From contig LATX02000068.1 in the NCBI GenBank assembly GCA_001466705.2, positions 1 to 64,000 of the forward strand: DNA of 64,000 nucleotides, given 5' to 3'. A program made the position numbers and the translations under genes. This document shows positions 36,977 to 49,422 of this stretch, piece by piece. Source of the stretch: Moniliophthora roreri. Taxonomy: Eukaryota > Basidiomycota > Agaricomycetes > Agaricales > Marasmiaceae. The notes beneath the pieces are model-generated. The model saw nothing but the letters and a program-made list of their open reading frames with translations. It did not search any database and had not been told where the DNA came from. Within the stretch, counting starts at the first letter, position 1; each line of letters begins with the position of its first letter.

Positions 36977-37975
36977 TCATATCATTTCGCTGAGCAATCT
37001 ACGATCAGATGTCGTAGCATGAACGCTGAGATAATGACTTGCCTCATTTCGGTTTTCGATCTCTTCGCGAATGAATCGATCAAATGCATTAAGGGCTCGT
37101 GCTCTCTCCTCCGCCCTGCCCTTCTCCCTTCCTTCCGACAAACCCTGCCTGACACCATGCTTCAACCCTTCGTTCCAGCCGTCTGATTGACCCTCTTCGT
37201 ATCCGTCTGCTCTACCCTCTTCATAACCAGTCCCGTATCCAGACTCCCAAACGTCCTCTCGCTTGTCATTGAATTGTTTCAACATACCGACCTTTATGCC
37301 TTCCTCTCGGCCTCTTTCCCTGGCTTCTTGTATGCGGAGGTTGTTTCGTGCCTCTCGAACTTTATGCCTGGCTTCGTGAAGTGCTCTCTCGGCTTCAACC
37401 TTTTTTTGACGCTCCTGGATTGCCTGATCGCGTGCTTCACCCAATGCTTGCTTCAGCCTCTCTATTTCTCGGTTCTGCCACTCCACTTGCTCCTCTGATC
37501 GAATCAAATTTAGCTCCACCCTTGCCCTGGCAGTCTCTGCTGTTATAATTTCTGTAAAGGCGTCTTTCAATCGCGCTTCGGCGGACTCCGCGCGTGATAC
37601 AGCCTCATCCGCCCTTCGGAACTCTGATTCTAATTCGTCGCTTCGGGCTTTGATAGATTTCAAATACTCCTCCAGAGCAGATGGAACACGGCGAGGCCGG
37701 CGACTCTTCTTCCCCTTCGATGACGCTTTCTCTTCAGAACGTGGCTTTGGTCCTGAGCGTGAAAATGCTTCGATGGTTGCAGGATTTTCTCCGAGGGCTT
37801 GTGCAAGGACTGAAAGGGTCGTTAGACCGCTGACCAATTCTCTGTCTTGCACGTCGTTCGATCTGGAGAAGTTAGCTCATCTGCTTTCAAAAATTTCGAC
37901 GGCAACTCACTGGTCATGCCAACTCCTCGAATCATCTTGGTAGCTTCCATTGTTCGCGATGTATTCGGTGGGCAT
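36977..37975 (-). CDS. Coiled-coil protein with extended GxxxG ladder
   Basis: Unknown family. Exon 1 (37975-37911) starts MPTEYIANNGSYQDD; exon 2 (37862-36977) begins SNDVQDRELVSGLTT. This gives about 316 aa. The first ~70 residues include a basic stretch (KASSKGKKSRRPRRVP). Residues ~75-215 are a long charged coiled coil (SDELESEFRRADEAVSRAES; EREREK-type heptads). It then passes into a run in which Gly recurs every fourth residue eleven times (37240-37118): GYGTGYEEGRADG, GQSDGWNEG, GVRQGLSEG. The C-terminal ~45 residues are charged (AFDRFIREEIENRNEASHYL). No signal or membrane span. The longer frame from 38076 ends out of frame with exon 2, so this start was preferred. Probably cytosolic, structural. 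Confidence 0.72.
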
Positions 37976-39135
37976 CCTGAAGCAGCGGCTGATGTGGTGG
38001 AAGCTAATTGAGTGTCATTACACGGGTTCAGCTCATCAAATTTCTCGGCCACACATCTGGCACGTTTTCGACGCATGTTCCTCCCGAGGCCGCCACCAAA
38101 TCATTCGGATGTCTTGCCGTATGAAGCAAACCCTAGATTAGTACTCGACTCTACTACACAGGGTCGGCATCGGTCCGGTCAAACAGGTTAATTCCCAATT
38201 TGTCTACTCGCTTTCAGTAGTTGCGCCAATATGGCTTTGTACTAATACAAGAGACGACGCTTCTGAAGATCCAGACACAACCATCCATGATTGTTATGTC
38301 GTCTAGCTGGGCGAAGCCAACTATTCGAAGTCTTTGGCACGTCTCGATGGCTTCACATCTGAACAACATCTGAAGGACTTCACGATTTGCACCCTTCAAA
38401 GCACTCTTTAACATCGGTCTTTGACCCTTCAGTCAGAACGGCACGCAACCTCTAAATAATGAATATCCACGGTCTCCAAAATTTCAGTGCAGGCTCGCCG
38501 CTATGAGGTTCATCGCAGCACGTATTATCCCATTTGGTTGCAGACGACTCTTGCTCCGGGAGTCGTTCGTACAGTCCCACGATTCGATCTCGAAGCGCTC
38601 AGGCAGACTCCATTTACTTAATTTACTCGAGCAGCGTACTACAATTTGAGGACCTGCATTGTCACGATCAGTTCCATCTATTCTCTTCCGCATTGAAATC
38701 ACTGACGGTACCACTGCGGAAGCGTGTAATGCGCTCCCTGGATTCCGGCCTACATTGGTGGACGAAGATGGCGACGGTATTCAGGACTGTCAGTGTAAGT
38801 GTGGCGCGCCACTTCTCCCTTCTATTATGTGTAGGATCGCTAATTCCCAATTTATTGTATGTAATGGCTTTTGCTCCTCTTTCCATGAGTTCGACTGTCG
38901 CAATTTCACAGTTTGGTAATTTGTACTTTTCAACTATTTTGAAAGTTCTCCCATAAGCTTTAGCAATGTCAAGGATGACTACCTTCCGATGGGCTTAGAA
39001 GGGTTTCAAAGAGCTTCACGGTACACCCTTCCGATGTTACCAAAGGTTGCGCTCAGCTTCTCAGGGATTTTGTCACCTCCGAAAATGTTCTATTCACGTT
39101 CCTTCCACTTCGTAACTGATGCCACCTCGCCAGAA
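37976..39135. other. Gene-poor gap with unresolved short frames
   Basis: About 1.16 kb. Short frames exist on both strands (38214-38414 -, 38484-38714 -, 38659-38919 +), but none joins into a convincing gene with splice signals. The plus-strand phrase LVDEDGDGIQDC resembles a calcium-binding repeat but stands alone. It may be a decayed gene; not assigned. Confidence 0.35.
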
Positions 39136-40197
39136 CTACAACCTTGGCAACCGTTGAATATATTTGACGACATCCTGCAAGCCGTGAACTGCCCTAACGC
39201 CATCCAGGTCCTCACCATCTTCAACATGCGCCTGTTCGCCATCCTTTCCTGTGCGTCTAAGCAATAGAGCTTCCATTCCGGTGTTCCTTGCACCATAGTA
39301 ATCGCTAAGACTTTCGAATCAGAATTCACCCAAGACAGCTGCTTTGGGGAGCACTCACGCTTCTAATTCATCACCGACGTGCAAGCACTGAGTAGGTTCT
39401 AGTTGGCTGGCCAATTTTTTTTTCCGGCTAACTTGCTCTAAAACACGTCGATATATTTCCTCGGAAGGCTTTTCGATTCCCTCTTCTTCGCTCAGAACGA
39501 TTGGATCCAGGTATTCGGGAAAACCAAGATCTTGAAGGACAGATCCTGCACACAACAATTTTGTCATCCTTTCCCCATAGCGAGGCTCTGGAGGCCTGCT
39601 GACTTACGACTACGAGAATCCGAGTTGCTTACGACTGCGGTGGCTACTTGGAGATCGTGTAGTCTCTTGACTATGTAGGTTATGAGCATGATATCCCTCC
39701 CTGAAATGAGCTTTTGACACGTACTGGTGGGTATTGCATCGTCAAAGGCGCGATAACCCTCCCGCGAACTGAATCGCTTCATCAGAGATGTTACAATGTC
39801 GGAAAGAGACGTGTCTAGAGCTACATGTTGTACAATTCAGTCATTGTCAATTTGTACACACGATTCACAAGACACATGCACCTTGAATGTTTGCTCCGGC
39901 CCCCGATGCAGTTCTTCTTATGACTTCTCCCCACCATGCCTGACTGCCCTGCTCATACACCGGCTTCTCAACCTGAAGCGTCTTTAGAGCTACACACCAC
40001 CAGGTTCAACTATCACTGTTCTTCAGGAAGGTATGTACACACAAACCAATCTTGAAAGACTTTTTGACCTCATCTGGTGGTAATTTCCCAAGGTATGGCT
40101 CAAAAACCATGGAATATTGGACATGGATCGGGTCTCTTGGTGTAATGAGTGTGTGGAGGACATCAAAAGTGACGAGACGTATTCGGAATGGTGACAT
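39136..40197 (-). CDS. HAD-superfamily hydrolase, HDHD3-like
   Basis: Start MSPFRIRLVTFDVLHTLITP holds the HAD motif I in its dehalogenase-type form (FDxxxTL, nucleophile Asp). Then QAWWGEVIRRTAIGAGA (cap helix), VATAVVSNSDSR (motif II Ser), FPEYLDPIVLSEEEGIEKPS (motif III Lys), CLHVGDELEADYYGARNTGM (motif IV Asp pair around the last intron) and a terminal DVVKYIQRLPRL. About five exons; the stop TAG is at 39136-39138. Such proteins are small phosphatases or unknown hydrolases. Divergent from the S41 gene with ~156 bp between ATGs. A degraded copy of this pair lies near 59.7-60.8 kb. Confidence 0.88.
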
Positions 40198-40353
40198 TGG
40201 TTGAGTTGAGCAAGAGTTGAGACCTGGAGTATCGCCATCACCGACGTATGTAACGCGCGGGGTGCGCGTATGTAATGACCCCTGGACTCCTCGGAGTCGT
40301 GTGATTCACGACAGGATGCCTCTCCCCTCCCCTCTGGCTTCCACGACGTCGAT
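40198..40353. promoter_or_regulatory. Bidirectional promoter, HAD hydrolase / S41 peptidase
   Basis: 156 bp between divergent ATGs. The segment around 40270-40310 (TGACCCCTGGACTCCTCGGA) is conserved, inverted, near 60110-60145 in the degraded copy, so it moved with the gene pair. Confidence 0.6.
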
Positions 40354-43300
40354 ATGTTGAGGACCCTAGGGATACTCTGGTTGGCAGTAGCAGCTCAGGC
40401 TGTCAGTGACGTTGTCGCGAGTCATAACCAAGGCCCGATACCCTTTCCCTTGCCCTACGACCCTTGTAAGGCCATTGCTGGAAGACGCTGGGTATCTCCA
40501 AAGGAAGCAAGGGATTGTCTGTTCAGTTTTCCAGTTGATCCCGTTATCAAAGCCAATGTAAGCTTAACATACATTTCTCAGCGGAATTGGCGCACTCTGA
40601 CTTCTCTGACCCCTACCAGACACTCGAGGTCATAACAAAGACTGTCGCTTTTCATACTTCTGTCAATTATCAGATTCACGCACCACCGCCCTTCGATGAC
40701 GATGTTCATGAAGATTTGTTGAAAGACCTTATGAGGATCAATGAGACAGACTACGCCTCGGAGTTTGCATACCATTTGGACGTCTTCGCGGCTTTTAGAA
40801 GGTTGAATGACGGACATTGCGTGAATATTGACTATTGTTACGATTGTGAGTGCGACATTGGATATGTATTCTGCACTTGTTCTGACAAGTTTATGTTCTT
40901 ACAGCGATATTCATATCTTACCTCCCATTACCCCTTGTCCTTCTCACGGAGCCTCGCGGTGGACAGAATGTATATATTGCACCCGAGGCCTTCAAGGTGG
41001 CATCTGCCGAGTTCAAAGACGAGATCGAATTTTGGCAGAATGCACTGCCTGGGGAGCTACAAGGCCAACTGGAATCAGTGCGTCTTCTCAAGACCTTGCT
41101 GTCTAGAATGTACTCAAAGTGTTGTATTCAAACAGCTCTCAGGGGCCCGGGTCCTCCTCATCGACGGGCAAGATCCTTTCGTTGCCGTCAATGCGAACGC
41201 GGAGGTTGCGGGAGGTTATCAGGGTCTGGGAACCAGACAGAATGGGTATATATCTTTTGCTGTGGCTTTCTGTCAAGATAACTTTTTAACACCGCCAATT
41301 CAGGTTCTTTTCGAGCTATTCGAGAGGCAACAAAGGCTGGAATTATGCAATGGGGAACTTTGCGCAAAAAGTCCATCCCTTGACGGATCAAGTCACTTTG
41401 ACTGTTCGACGCTCTCGCAGTCATACCATCGATATCGTTACTGTGAGTATGTTAGCCACTGAAACGGTATTCCAAACAGGACCGAAGCTAAGCTTTGGCT
41501 TCCTAGCTTCCGTATAGGTCTCGACTAAGATCCACCGCCAAGAACTTTACCGATTCAGCCTCGTTCCGTGCCAATAACTGTGTTGCGGGAAACACTACGA
41601 ACGGACAAGACTTGTACCACCCTTCGCCCTCTATGCTTAGAGTTGACGAACAAGAACCGCCAGTAGCAGCATTCCAACAACAACCGCGCTTGAAGCCAAT
41701 TGAAGCACGCAGGCATCACCTAAATGTAATGCTTGATGCTTCACCCAAGTCTGACCTTGAACTTCCTGAGCACCTTCAACCAGTTCTTCCCGCACTGAAT
41801 GAGAGCTACAATGTCGCACAATTTTACCTTTTGGGAGGACATAACAATCAGACTGGCGTTCTGGCGTTGGGTAGCTTTTCGACGGCCAATATCACTTTGT
41901 TCCAAAAGAGCTTGTTGGAAGGGCTTGTCGAAATGAAAGCTCGGGGTGCCACAAACCTGATCGTGGATGTGGTGAGTTTTCAGTGTTTCACTGCTTGGGT
42001 AGGTGCCTTGACAACCGATGCTATTCCATCTCTGTTCAGACTAACAACGGTGGAGGTAAGTCTGCTTGATCCGGACTTTTCTATTCGGCTATTTCATTGC
42101 AATCGTTTCAAGGTTATATCTGTGTTGCGCATGTAAGTAAACTTCAGTTTCTTCTGCGAAGATCAGCTTTCAAGTTTGATATGCAGTGGCTACATAGGAT
42201 CGTGAGTTACCATCAATACCCACGATACTGGTTTCTACCCCTGTTGTAAACAGATTATAGGACCGAAGTCTACGACTGAACCTCAAGCTGGATTGGATAC
42301 TGCTGTCCGTGCTGGGCCACTTGCCCGGATGATAGTGACAAAAATCGTAGAAGGAGCCGATCCTGAAGACTTGCTTCTCTATAACCCTGTGCAATGGACG
42401 AATGCGTCTCACGTTACCTTTGCAAATGGCACCGAATGGCTGAAGCCTCTGGACCACCGGAAGATTAACGGTAATGAAGATCTTTTCAGTCAGAGGTGAA
42501 ATTCGCTCTCTTGGTCATGCAAGATACCATACTGACTATGACCACATAAGACTTGGTCAAGAGTGCCAGCCCTTCCAGATACCTCCTCCCGACAGTACAC
42601 TTTTTGATCCAAAGGATGTCATCATTATTTCGAATGGAAGGTAAGGTCACTTGCGTTGTTAATGATGGTTCCAAGATTGACCGATACTTACAGGTGTGCG
42701 AGCTCGTGTTCCTTGTTCAGTGTATGCACTCAAACATCACATCATCTCTAACTACTTATTCTGTTTGCACAGATTACGATGGCCAAACTCGAGGGCGTCC
42801 GAACAGTTGTCGTCGGCGGGAAGCAAGATGTTACTCAACAGTACTGTGGCATTGTTGGCGGACAGTCCACAGATTTCTCGACAATTGACACTGAAATCAA
42901 GGCGCGTTCCCTTCGAGATTGTTCTCACCGTGATACTCAAATAACATTAGAGTGTAAAACTGAAGAACCACACGCTAGCACCCCCGGATTTGTACGTGTT
43001 CCTGACTTACACAATCCTGGGAATAGTCTCGTATTCTTCTCGTTTTGCAGTCTTTCCAACATAGTGCAAGGCATTACTTGGCGACTCGGGTTTGGTCTCG
43101 GCGCGAATTCCGACAAACCAGAAGGTTAGATTTATTTCACTACCCGCGTTGGCGTTCCTAACACACCGTTAGAATGGCAAGACCATCCAGCTGACTTTAA
43201 TATGCCGCTTACAAGGGAAACGTAGGACTTCCGCCCAATTACAGTGACTTCAATCTAACGTACTTTGCTAGTGTTAACAATCCACTGAGTATATGGAATG

Positions 43301-43365
43301 TAGTCGCGGAAACATTACTTCAAAAGCGTCGGAACAGCACTCCAGCACTCGTTATACAGTCTTGA
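40354..43365 (+). CDS. Secreted S41-family (C-terminal-processing-type) serine peptidase-like protein
   Basis: Signal peptide MLRTLGILWLAVAAQAVSD, then ~700 residues in more than ten exons. Landmarks: WVSPKEARDCLFSFPVD, AFRRLNDGHCVNIDYCYDS, LVLLTEPRGG, GARVLLIDGQDPFVAVN, GATNLIVDV/TNNGGG, KDVIIISNGRCASSCSLFS and the C terminus EEWQDHPADFNMPLTRETV with NNPLSIWNVVAETLL. The NxGGG and the GRCASSC segment (nucleophile Ser) are the S41 catalytic core as seen in fungal members and the CPAF-like group. These are extracellular or wall-associated. Intron edges restore frame at each joint tested. The stop TGA at 43363-43365 lies close to the end of the convergent Tudor-SN gene. Substrate unknown. Confidence 0.85.
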
Positions 43366-43480
43366 TTTCACTTACATTCTTGTTAATTGTATCAAGTATC
43401 GTCAAGAGTCGTGTTGCAATCAATGTCGATTTGCGATACAATTCAGTTACATCTTACTCCACCAACTCCACCAACTCCAC

Positions 43481-46400
43481 TTATTCGTCATCCTCAATAT
43501 CCCCGAATTCGAACATCCCGAGACGTTCACGTTTGGCGTCAGTGACTGATTGCTGGAACTTCTTCATCAGCTGAGGGTATGATGACAGATACTTGCAGCC
43601 TTTGCGATCAATCAAAGCTACGCCCTCACGAAGAAGGTCTGCGTTGATACAGGCAGAAGGATCCTCGGCAGTCGCTGGATCCTGGGGGTCAATCAGTCGA
43701 AGATGCAGTAGACTGCCTTCCTTGTGGTCGACATTGGCAATCTACAGCGCATATTAGCAGGTACGGAAGGATAACAAGGAGGATGTGTTACCAGTTTACG
43801 TCCTTCACATAACGAGCGGAAACGTTCGACGGCTTCGGGGAAGTATTCACTTTCCGGATCAATAAGCTTGATGAAACTATGACAGCGTTAGCGGCAATGA
43901 TCACCTTCCAAGCTCCGTGATCTTTACCTCAGTCTCGCGTCCTGTGCTTGACCAGGTAGTGAACGGAATTTGGGATCAAGAGGGCGAATGTTCGAGAACG
44001 ATACTGTCTCTTGGTTTCCGTAGTCGATGAAAGTCAGCTCAGCCTCCTGAGAACGATGTCATATGTCAGTATCATGCCGCAATTTGCCAGTGTAAGAATG
44101 AGGAGACCTTCTTAAGTGGGGATGAACGACGAATTTTGGCGCGATACCAAGCTCCGTCGGAGAACTTCGCAGACACCAGATCACCTCCTTTCGGAACGAA
44201 ACCAGGAGGTACTGACACGGCTCCAGAGTGATGCAATGAGAACTCTCTCATCAGTTTCTCCAAAGACGCAATTCCTAGGGCGCGCATAAGTAGGATTAGT
44301 CACATAATTTGTGGGCCCATACCCTCGGTATTGAGGATCTGCACAGAGAACGTGAAGCCGTTCTTGGGTCGGACATCGCTGACGATAACATCAAGGTACT
44401 CTGATTTCAGAGGGCCGTTGTCGGCCGTCTCGTCAGCTTGGGTAGCAGCAACGTCCGCCTCCTCGTCATAGTCGTGCCACATCTGGAATAAAATTTCATG
44501 TTTGCTCATTTATTCAGGTTAGAACCACGCACGTTCCGTTTCGCAGCCTTTGCTTCGTTCTGTGGTACAAATTAAATGATTGCTTGTCACTCGAATACTA
44601 AATCACAGACCTCCGCATCATATAATTGCTTCGCCCATGGTAGATTGTCTGCGGAGTAGGAATGGACACTTGCAAGGCCTTCTCCGACGAGTGAGATAGC
44701 AACGTTCTCGGTCTTATTAAGGTACAGTGCACCGATGAAGCCTCCGGACTTGTCGATAGTTTCAACTTCGAATTCCACATCCCGCTGCATGTATCGTCGT
44801 GTAGCGAATTCAAGCGCTTCGACGCCATAAGGTTCACTCTTTTCTGAGGCATTCCGAGCTGTCCTCGGCGCTCGGATCCCTGGGAATCATATCAGTTCTG
44901 CGTCCAGAAGCACAATAAATAGCTTTACCTCCCAGTACGAGAGTCAAGCTCTGGTTGTCTTTTGGTAGATAGAGCCTGTACATAGAAGATAAGGCGGCAA
45001 GAAAATGATAAAAAGGAGACGCGGAGTACTTGAATCTTGAGCCTGCAGCAACATAATCAACTACTGCGGATATTCTACCAAGTCTCTTGAAGCTGTTGAC
45101 GAAGGGAGTAGCACGGGAGCTGGTCTGAGGTATCTTCAATAAAGATCGCGACGGGGAATATTTACTGCTACTGACCTCAGATATGTTCAAAGGTTGTTTT
45201 GGTGGTGCGACGTCCTTTCCGGAATGAATCCCCCTAGATTCGGCAACAGCTCTTTGAAAAAAGGTCAGTCAAAGACTAGAACATCCTCAGAGCACCTTAC
45301 GCTTGTTCAGCAGCCATAAGTTTGTCGTAATCTGGGGAGCGATCCTCATCGTCACGTTTGTGGCGAACAACGCCAGCCAGTCCCTTCTCTACGAGTTGTT
45401 CTGCAATGTTTCTGCAAGGTTGATAGTCAGCGTCTGATCATTGGAGTAGAGAAACACTATGTTTACGCATTTTGGCTGCCATATCTCACAGTAGCTGTCG
45501 TGCTGTCATCAATTTTGCACTTTCTGGAGTAAGGGTCGAGAAACTCACCGCATTCCCTCTCGTCAAATTCGCCTTCTTTTGGCCTGATAAAATCAATATT
45601 CACTTTGACGGTTTTTCCGATGAGCTTCTTGCGCAAGAACTCTCGGGCCTCCTGAGCATAGTAGGCCTGTTTGGGATCTGAAAGCCTACATGACATAAGA
45701 ACTTGTACAGTCGTGCAAGGTAGGAAGGGGAGTACTTAGGTCCTCTGGTTGAGCTCAGTTGTATTCTACGCTCTTTGCCGGAGTCCTTCTCCACCACAGA
45801 TATTTGGTCACCACTCCAGATCCGAATGACTTGAGCGTCGAAAGTGCGGGAGTTACCATTAATCGATCCACCAGCCTTTGAAGCATTGGGCGCTGGAGCA
45901 CTCGCATAAAGGCATGCGCGTTTCTCCTTGGCGGATTTCTCAGCAGCTCGGAGTCGTTCCATTCCGCCACCTGCAGCTAGCATTCCCGCATGCCAGTCCA
46001 CAACTCGAGCTAAACCAGCACCCACCAGAAACTCGGCGATGTTACCAGCAGGATGGAGAACTGTATGACTGGGTTGAGACGGTAACTTTGGGACGAGGGA
46101 TGTAGTTCGTACCATTTCCAATGAAAACGCTTGCTGTGGCAGACGTCGCACTATTTGCGCTGGCTTGGAACGGGGTGGCAGTGGAGCTTGGAAGTGAGAG
46201 AATTTGAACTCGAACGGCGCGCTGAAGAAGGCGGGATTCCACGAAGAATTTGGCCTGACCGAAAAACATTTATTAATAGTGCAACTAAACTACATGATGG
46301 AATGGTAACTCGACCCACTTCTTCACCCCATGGCTCGGCGGTTTCACCCTGCTTGCTGGCTGCTCGGGCACAGCGGACGCCAGCAAGTGCTATGTTGACA

Positions 46401-47302
46401 ATTTGATGGTCTCCTTCGGGCATCAGCAACCGTACTCGCAACGTCGACCCGTCTCGCACTTGTTCAACAATGGCTTGAGTGGGGATAGGCAATCAGCTCC
46501 TTTCGAGAAGAAGGCTACTACATTTGCTTACCATCAATAGCTTTCCCCTTCCACTCAGTTACGAAGGCCTGCGAGTCAGCAGGCATGGTGTGGTGTACCA
46601 TTCGAGCCTAAATTGATGTTAATCTAAAGGATTAGTCTACTAGTGGTAATTACGTGCCTTTGGGCCATGAGGATTCCAGATACCCTTTCCAGCCGCTTTC
46701 GCCTCGCTTTCAAGCTCACGCCGAGCAGTATCTTCTTCTGTAGGTTCTCTCTTAGACTCTTTGACTTTGCCCCAGCCATTTTTGAGTATCTCTGATGCAA
46801 GATCGACTCCGCCGACGTCGCCACTGCCAAGGTCCCTTGGTATATCGTCATTGGAAGGTAAAGAATGAGCGGAAACAAAAGAAATCTCCTTTCCGACAGC
46901 GAATGCACGAAGAAATTCACGAGATTCAAAGGCCCAAGGCTATATGTCGCCGAGTCGGAAACTACTGAGAGGTTATGAATAGTCTGCCACGCACTTCATC
47001 ATCCCTCGTAGATGATCCCATTCGAGGAGCGCTTACATCCGCCAAATGTAAAACTCTGAAAGAGAATTAGTACGAGTGCCGTAGGATGAAGGTCGAGCTC
47101 GCCTTTCTTTGGGGGGTTGGCCTTGGGGACCGGGACGACCGCGAAGAACAAGGGAATCGCCTGAGATGACACCTGAGATGGATGGATAAGTTTAAGACTA
47201 ATACACACGACCCTGGCGTTAAGTATTTACTTTTGACGATCTAGAGGATGGTGAATAGTTGCAATGGCATATAAAGCGATTACTTACTGCTTTCATCGAC
47301 AT
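43481..47302 (-). CDS. SND1: Tudor staphylococcal-nuclease protein (SND1/Tudor-SN)
   Basis: Component of RNA regulatory complexes with four SN-like OB folds and a Tudor-SN domain; nuclease and transcript-stability roles. Visible in order: start [55 protein letters not shown], repeated SN cores ([45 protein letters not shown]), the Tudor core ([31 protein letters not shown]) and the last SN half ending [13 protein letters not shown]. Many introns. One early intron (47102-47056) seems to use a GC donor (AG/GCGAGC). Stop TAA 43481-43483. Length, about 900 aa, is normal. Confidence 0.93.
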
Positions 47303-47624
47303 TTTGAACAGGTTTAAGATATTTAAAGGGGATGAAAAGGACTAATGTTTTCGGCGTGCAAAACGCCAGCGAGCAGACACGACAATGCACGTCCTTTCCC
47401 CACGGTCACCGGGTCAATTGAATTGATGCCGACACGCAAGTATACGGGGCTGATACGAGGTCATACATTGAGCGTCGAGTAAGATCTAAGGTCTATTTCG
47501 AGATCTAGAAGTATACAACATGTCTAAAATGTCCAAAAGAGTAAACGAGAATCTCCAAATTCTGCGTAAGGAGCGTTCAAAACTTCAGTCCAAAAGAACG
47601 TATATCCGTATAAAATGTATCGTC

Positions 47625-49113
47625 TCATCCACACAAATTCCAGGATATATTGCGGCATGGATTGGTGACCGTAAGACGGCGACTTAATCGACTCATCCAG
47701 CTGCGAGACGAAACGTCGGGCGCATTGGGGGTTGTCATCCGTATCCATTCCTCTGGCCTGGCTATGTCATCGAGCACCCAAGCATGCCGCTGTGAAAATA
47801 TTCATGAGCAGTCTGCGTGGGAAGACCGTGGACGAACCTTGGCATCTTTTACACTAATCCTGTTTCGCGGGTTCTTTTGGAGCATCGAATCTAATAGAGC
47901 AATCACAGTGTCAGAGCCCTTCCTCCCCCCAGTAGGCATGCTATCTGCTCCCATGAAGTCCGCTGGCGTCCAGTCCAGGGTGCAGATCCTCTTGAACAGC
48001 ACAAAACGATTGTGATGGTTGTTGCCACTCAAATCATCCGGTATTTGGAAGGGGAAACCACCAAATAGAAAGCAATACAAAATCACCCCAAGCGACCAGA
48101 CGTCAATTGCTTTCGTTATCGGCGGTCGTTCGTGTGGTATTTGTGTATAGGCCTGCACCGTTGATGAGGAGCCTAGGGTTTCTGAAGACGCGACATAATC
48201 ATCGGGAGGGATCCACGCAACTTCAGGAGCCATAAATTGGCACGTCCCCCGTTGTTTTAATAAGTCCTCACTCGGGAACAATGAAGTGGATGCTCGTAAT
48301 AGATGCCGACTTTTGGAGGGTGGAGAGGACGTCATTTTCTCAAGCTCACTGAAGTGCGATATTCCGAAATCAATGATCTTCACGACACTGTGATCCTGAG
48401 ACCAAACGAGATTGGCGGGCTTCAAGTCACGATGAATGATTCCCTGACTGTGAACTATTGACCCCAGAAGTTAGATCGAAAGTGAATGGCCGAGGAATAT
48501 CCGCAAGCTTACGATACTCTAAACCGAGCAGGACGTCCCGAAAAATCCTTCTTGACTGGTTTACCGTGAGTATCGGTTGACCATCGGCATTCTTCCACTG
48601 AATGTGTCCTCCATTCATATATTCGAGTACTAGGGGAATCGTGAGATGCTGTTTCGGCGTGTTCCTGAGAATTACTTGCCCAAGTACACTTTGTCCTGTG
48701 TCTCGTCGTCCACCACCTCAAATAAACGAACGATATTGGGATGTCGAGATGCTTGAAGAATAGTGATTTCTTTCCGAGCCGCTTGTTCGCCAAGATACGT
48801 CCCTGCCTGGTAGCTTCGCCTGAGTTGTTTGTACTTATCCTCCGGGGTTTTGCGTTTGACCGCCTTGACGAGCTAAGAGACCAATGTCGAAGACAAGGTA
48901 AATGGTACGAAAGAGGATACTCACTACTTCACGACCTCCAGGTCCATCCCGACATACCGAAATTTCCACATGGCTACCTCCAATCTCCTTTAGTCGTTTG
49001 CAGAGCGTGTATTGGTTGATGTTGTGTCGATTGGGAGACCTCAGTTGCCTTGTTATTCGAACATCGTCAATCAGCTCTAACGGAGATTCTTTATTGGAGG
49101 GTAGAAAGCGCAT
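47625..49113 (-). CDS. CaMKK/SNF1-activating-type Ser/Thr protein kinase
   Basis: Kinase subdomains read across exons: EITILQASRHPNIVRLFEVV, LVLEYMNGG, HSQGIIHRDLKPANLVW (catalytic Asp), VKIIDFGISHFS (DFG), RGTCQFMAPEVAW (activation loop/APE) and AIDVWSLGVILYCFLFGGFP. The C-terminal lobe ends HAWVLDDIARPEEWIRMTTP after removal of a 47-50 nt intron near 47810. The DFGxSHFS and WSLGVxLYCFLFG wording is that of the CaMKK/Ssp1/Sak1 branch, which activates AMPK/SNF1 kinase. The N-terminal leader is short (MRFLPSNKESPLELIDDV), and the C terminus is truncated compared with yeast relatives. The branch assignment is by motif memory. Confidence 0.83.
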
Positions 49114-49422
49114 GTTGGTGGTGGGAAGTCATGAAATGATTGGCATGTAAATGTGAACTTCTCTTTTCGCTCGTATGTATGCACTTGTTTACACACGTAA
49201 AAAGTCATAGAAATCGGAGGCTATATACCAATGGTACGACTATCGGCATGCTCAAATTCAGAGTCGGAAACATCAGGAGATGCAAAAGTCGACCTAAGGG
49301 CACGAAGGCCCTCCAGTACCGAGTGCCGTAAATGAAGTCCAGTGTCGTAGGACCATTGGCAACTGGTGCGTATCTGTCTCGGGGGAATTTTGGGGATAAT
49401 CAGTCAAGAGAGCTACTAGGTG
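49114..49422 (-). promoter_or_regulatory. Upstream region of the kinase gene
   Basis: About 310 bp between the kinase ATG and the stop of UPF2, both on the minus strand. No discrete element recognised. Confidence 0.35.

Noticed and set aside
37822..38076. Alternative N terminus MRRKRARC for the coiled-coil gene
   Set aside because: Through the good GTGAGT donor it joins exon 2 out of frame. The ATG at 37975 joins in frame.
38659..38919. LVDEDGDGIQDC, like a thrombospondin-type calcium repeat
   Set aside because: Single occurrence, no repeats and no extendable model. Probably chance.
10283..43574. Biosynthetic gene cluster (SDR, flavin reductase-like, regulator, S41)
   Set aside because: The genes are scattered among housekeeping loci on both strands with no backbone synthase, so no cluster claim is justified.
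46151..46492. Tail of the Tudor-SN exon read through the intron as a separate protein
   Set aside because: It is an exon of SND1 ([14 protein letters not shown]) followed by intron read-through.
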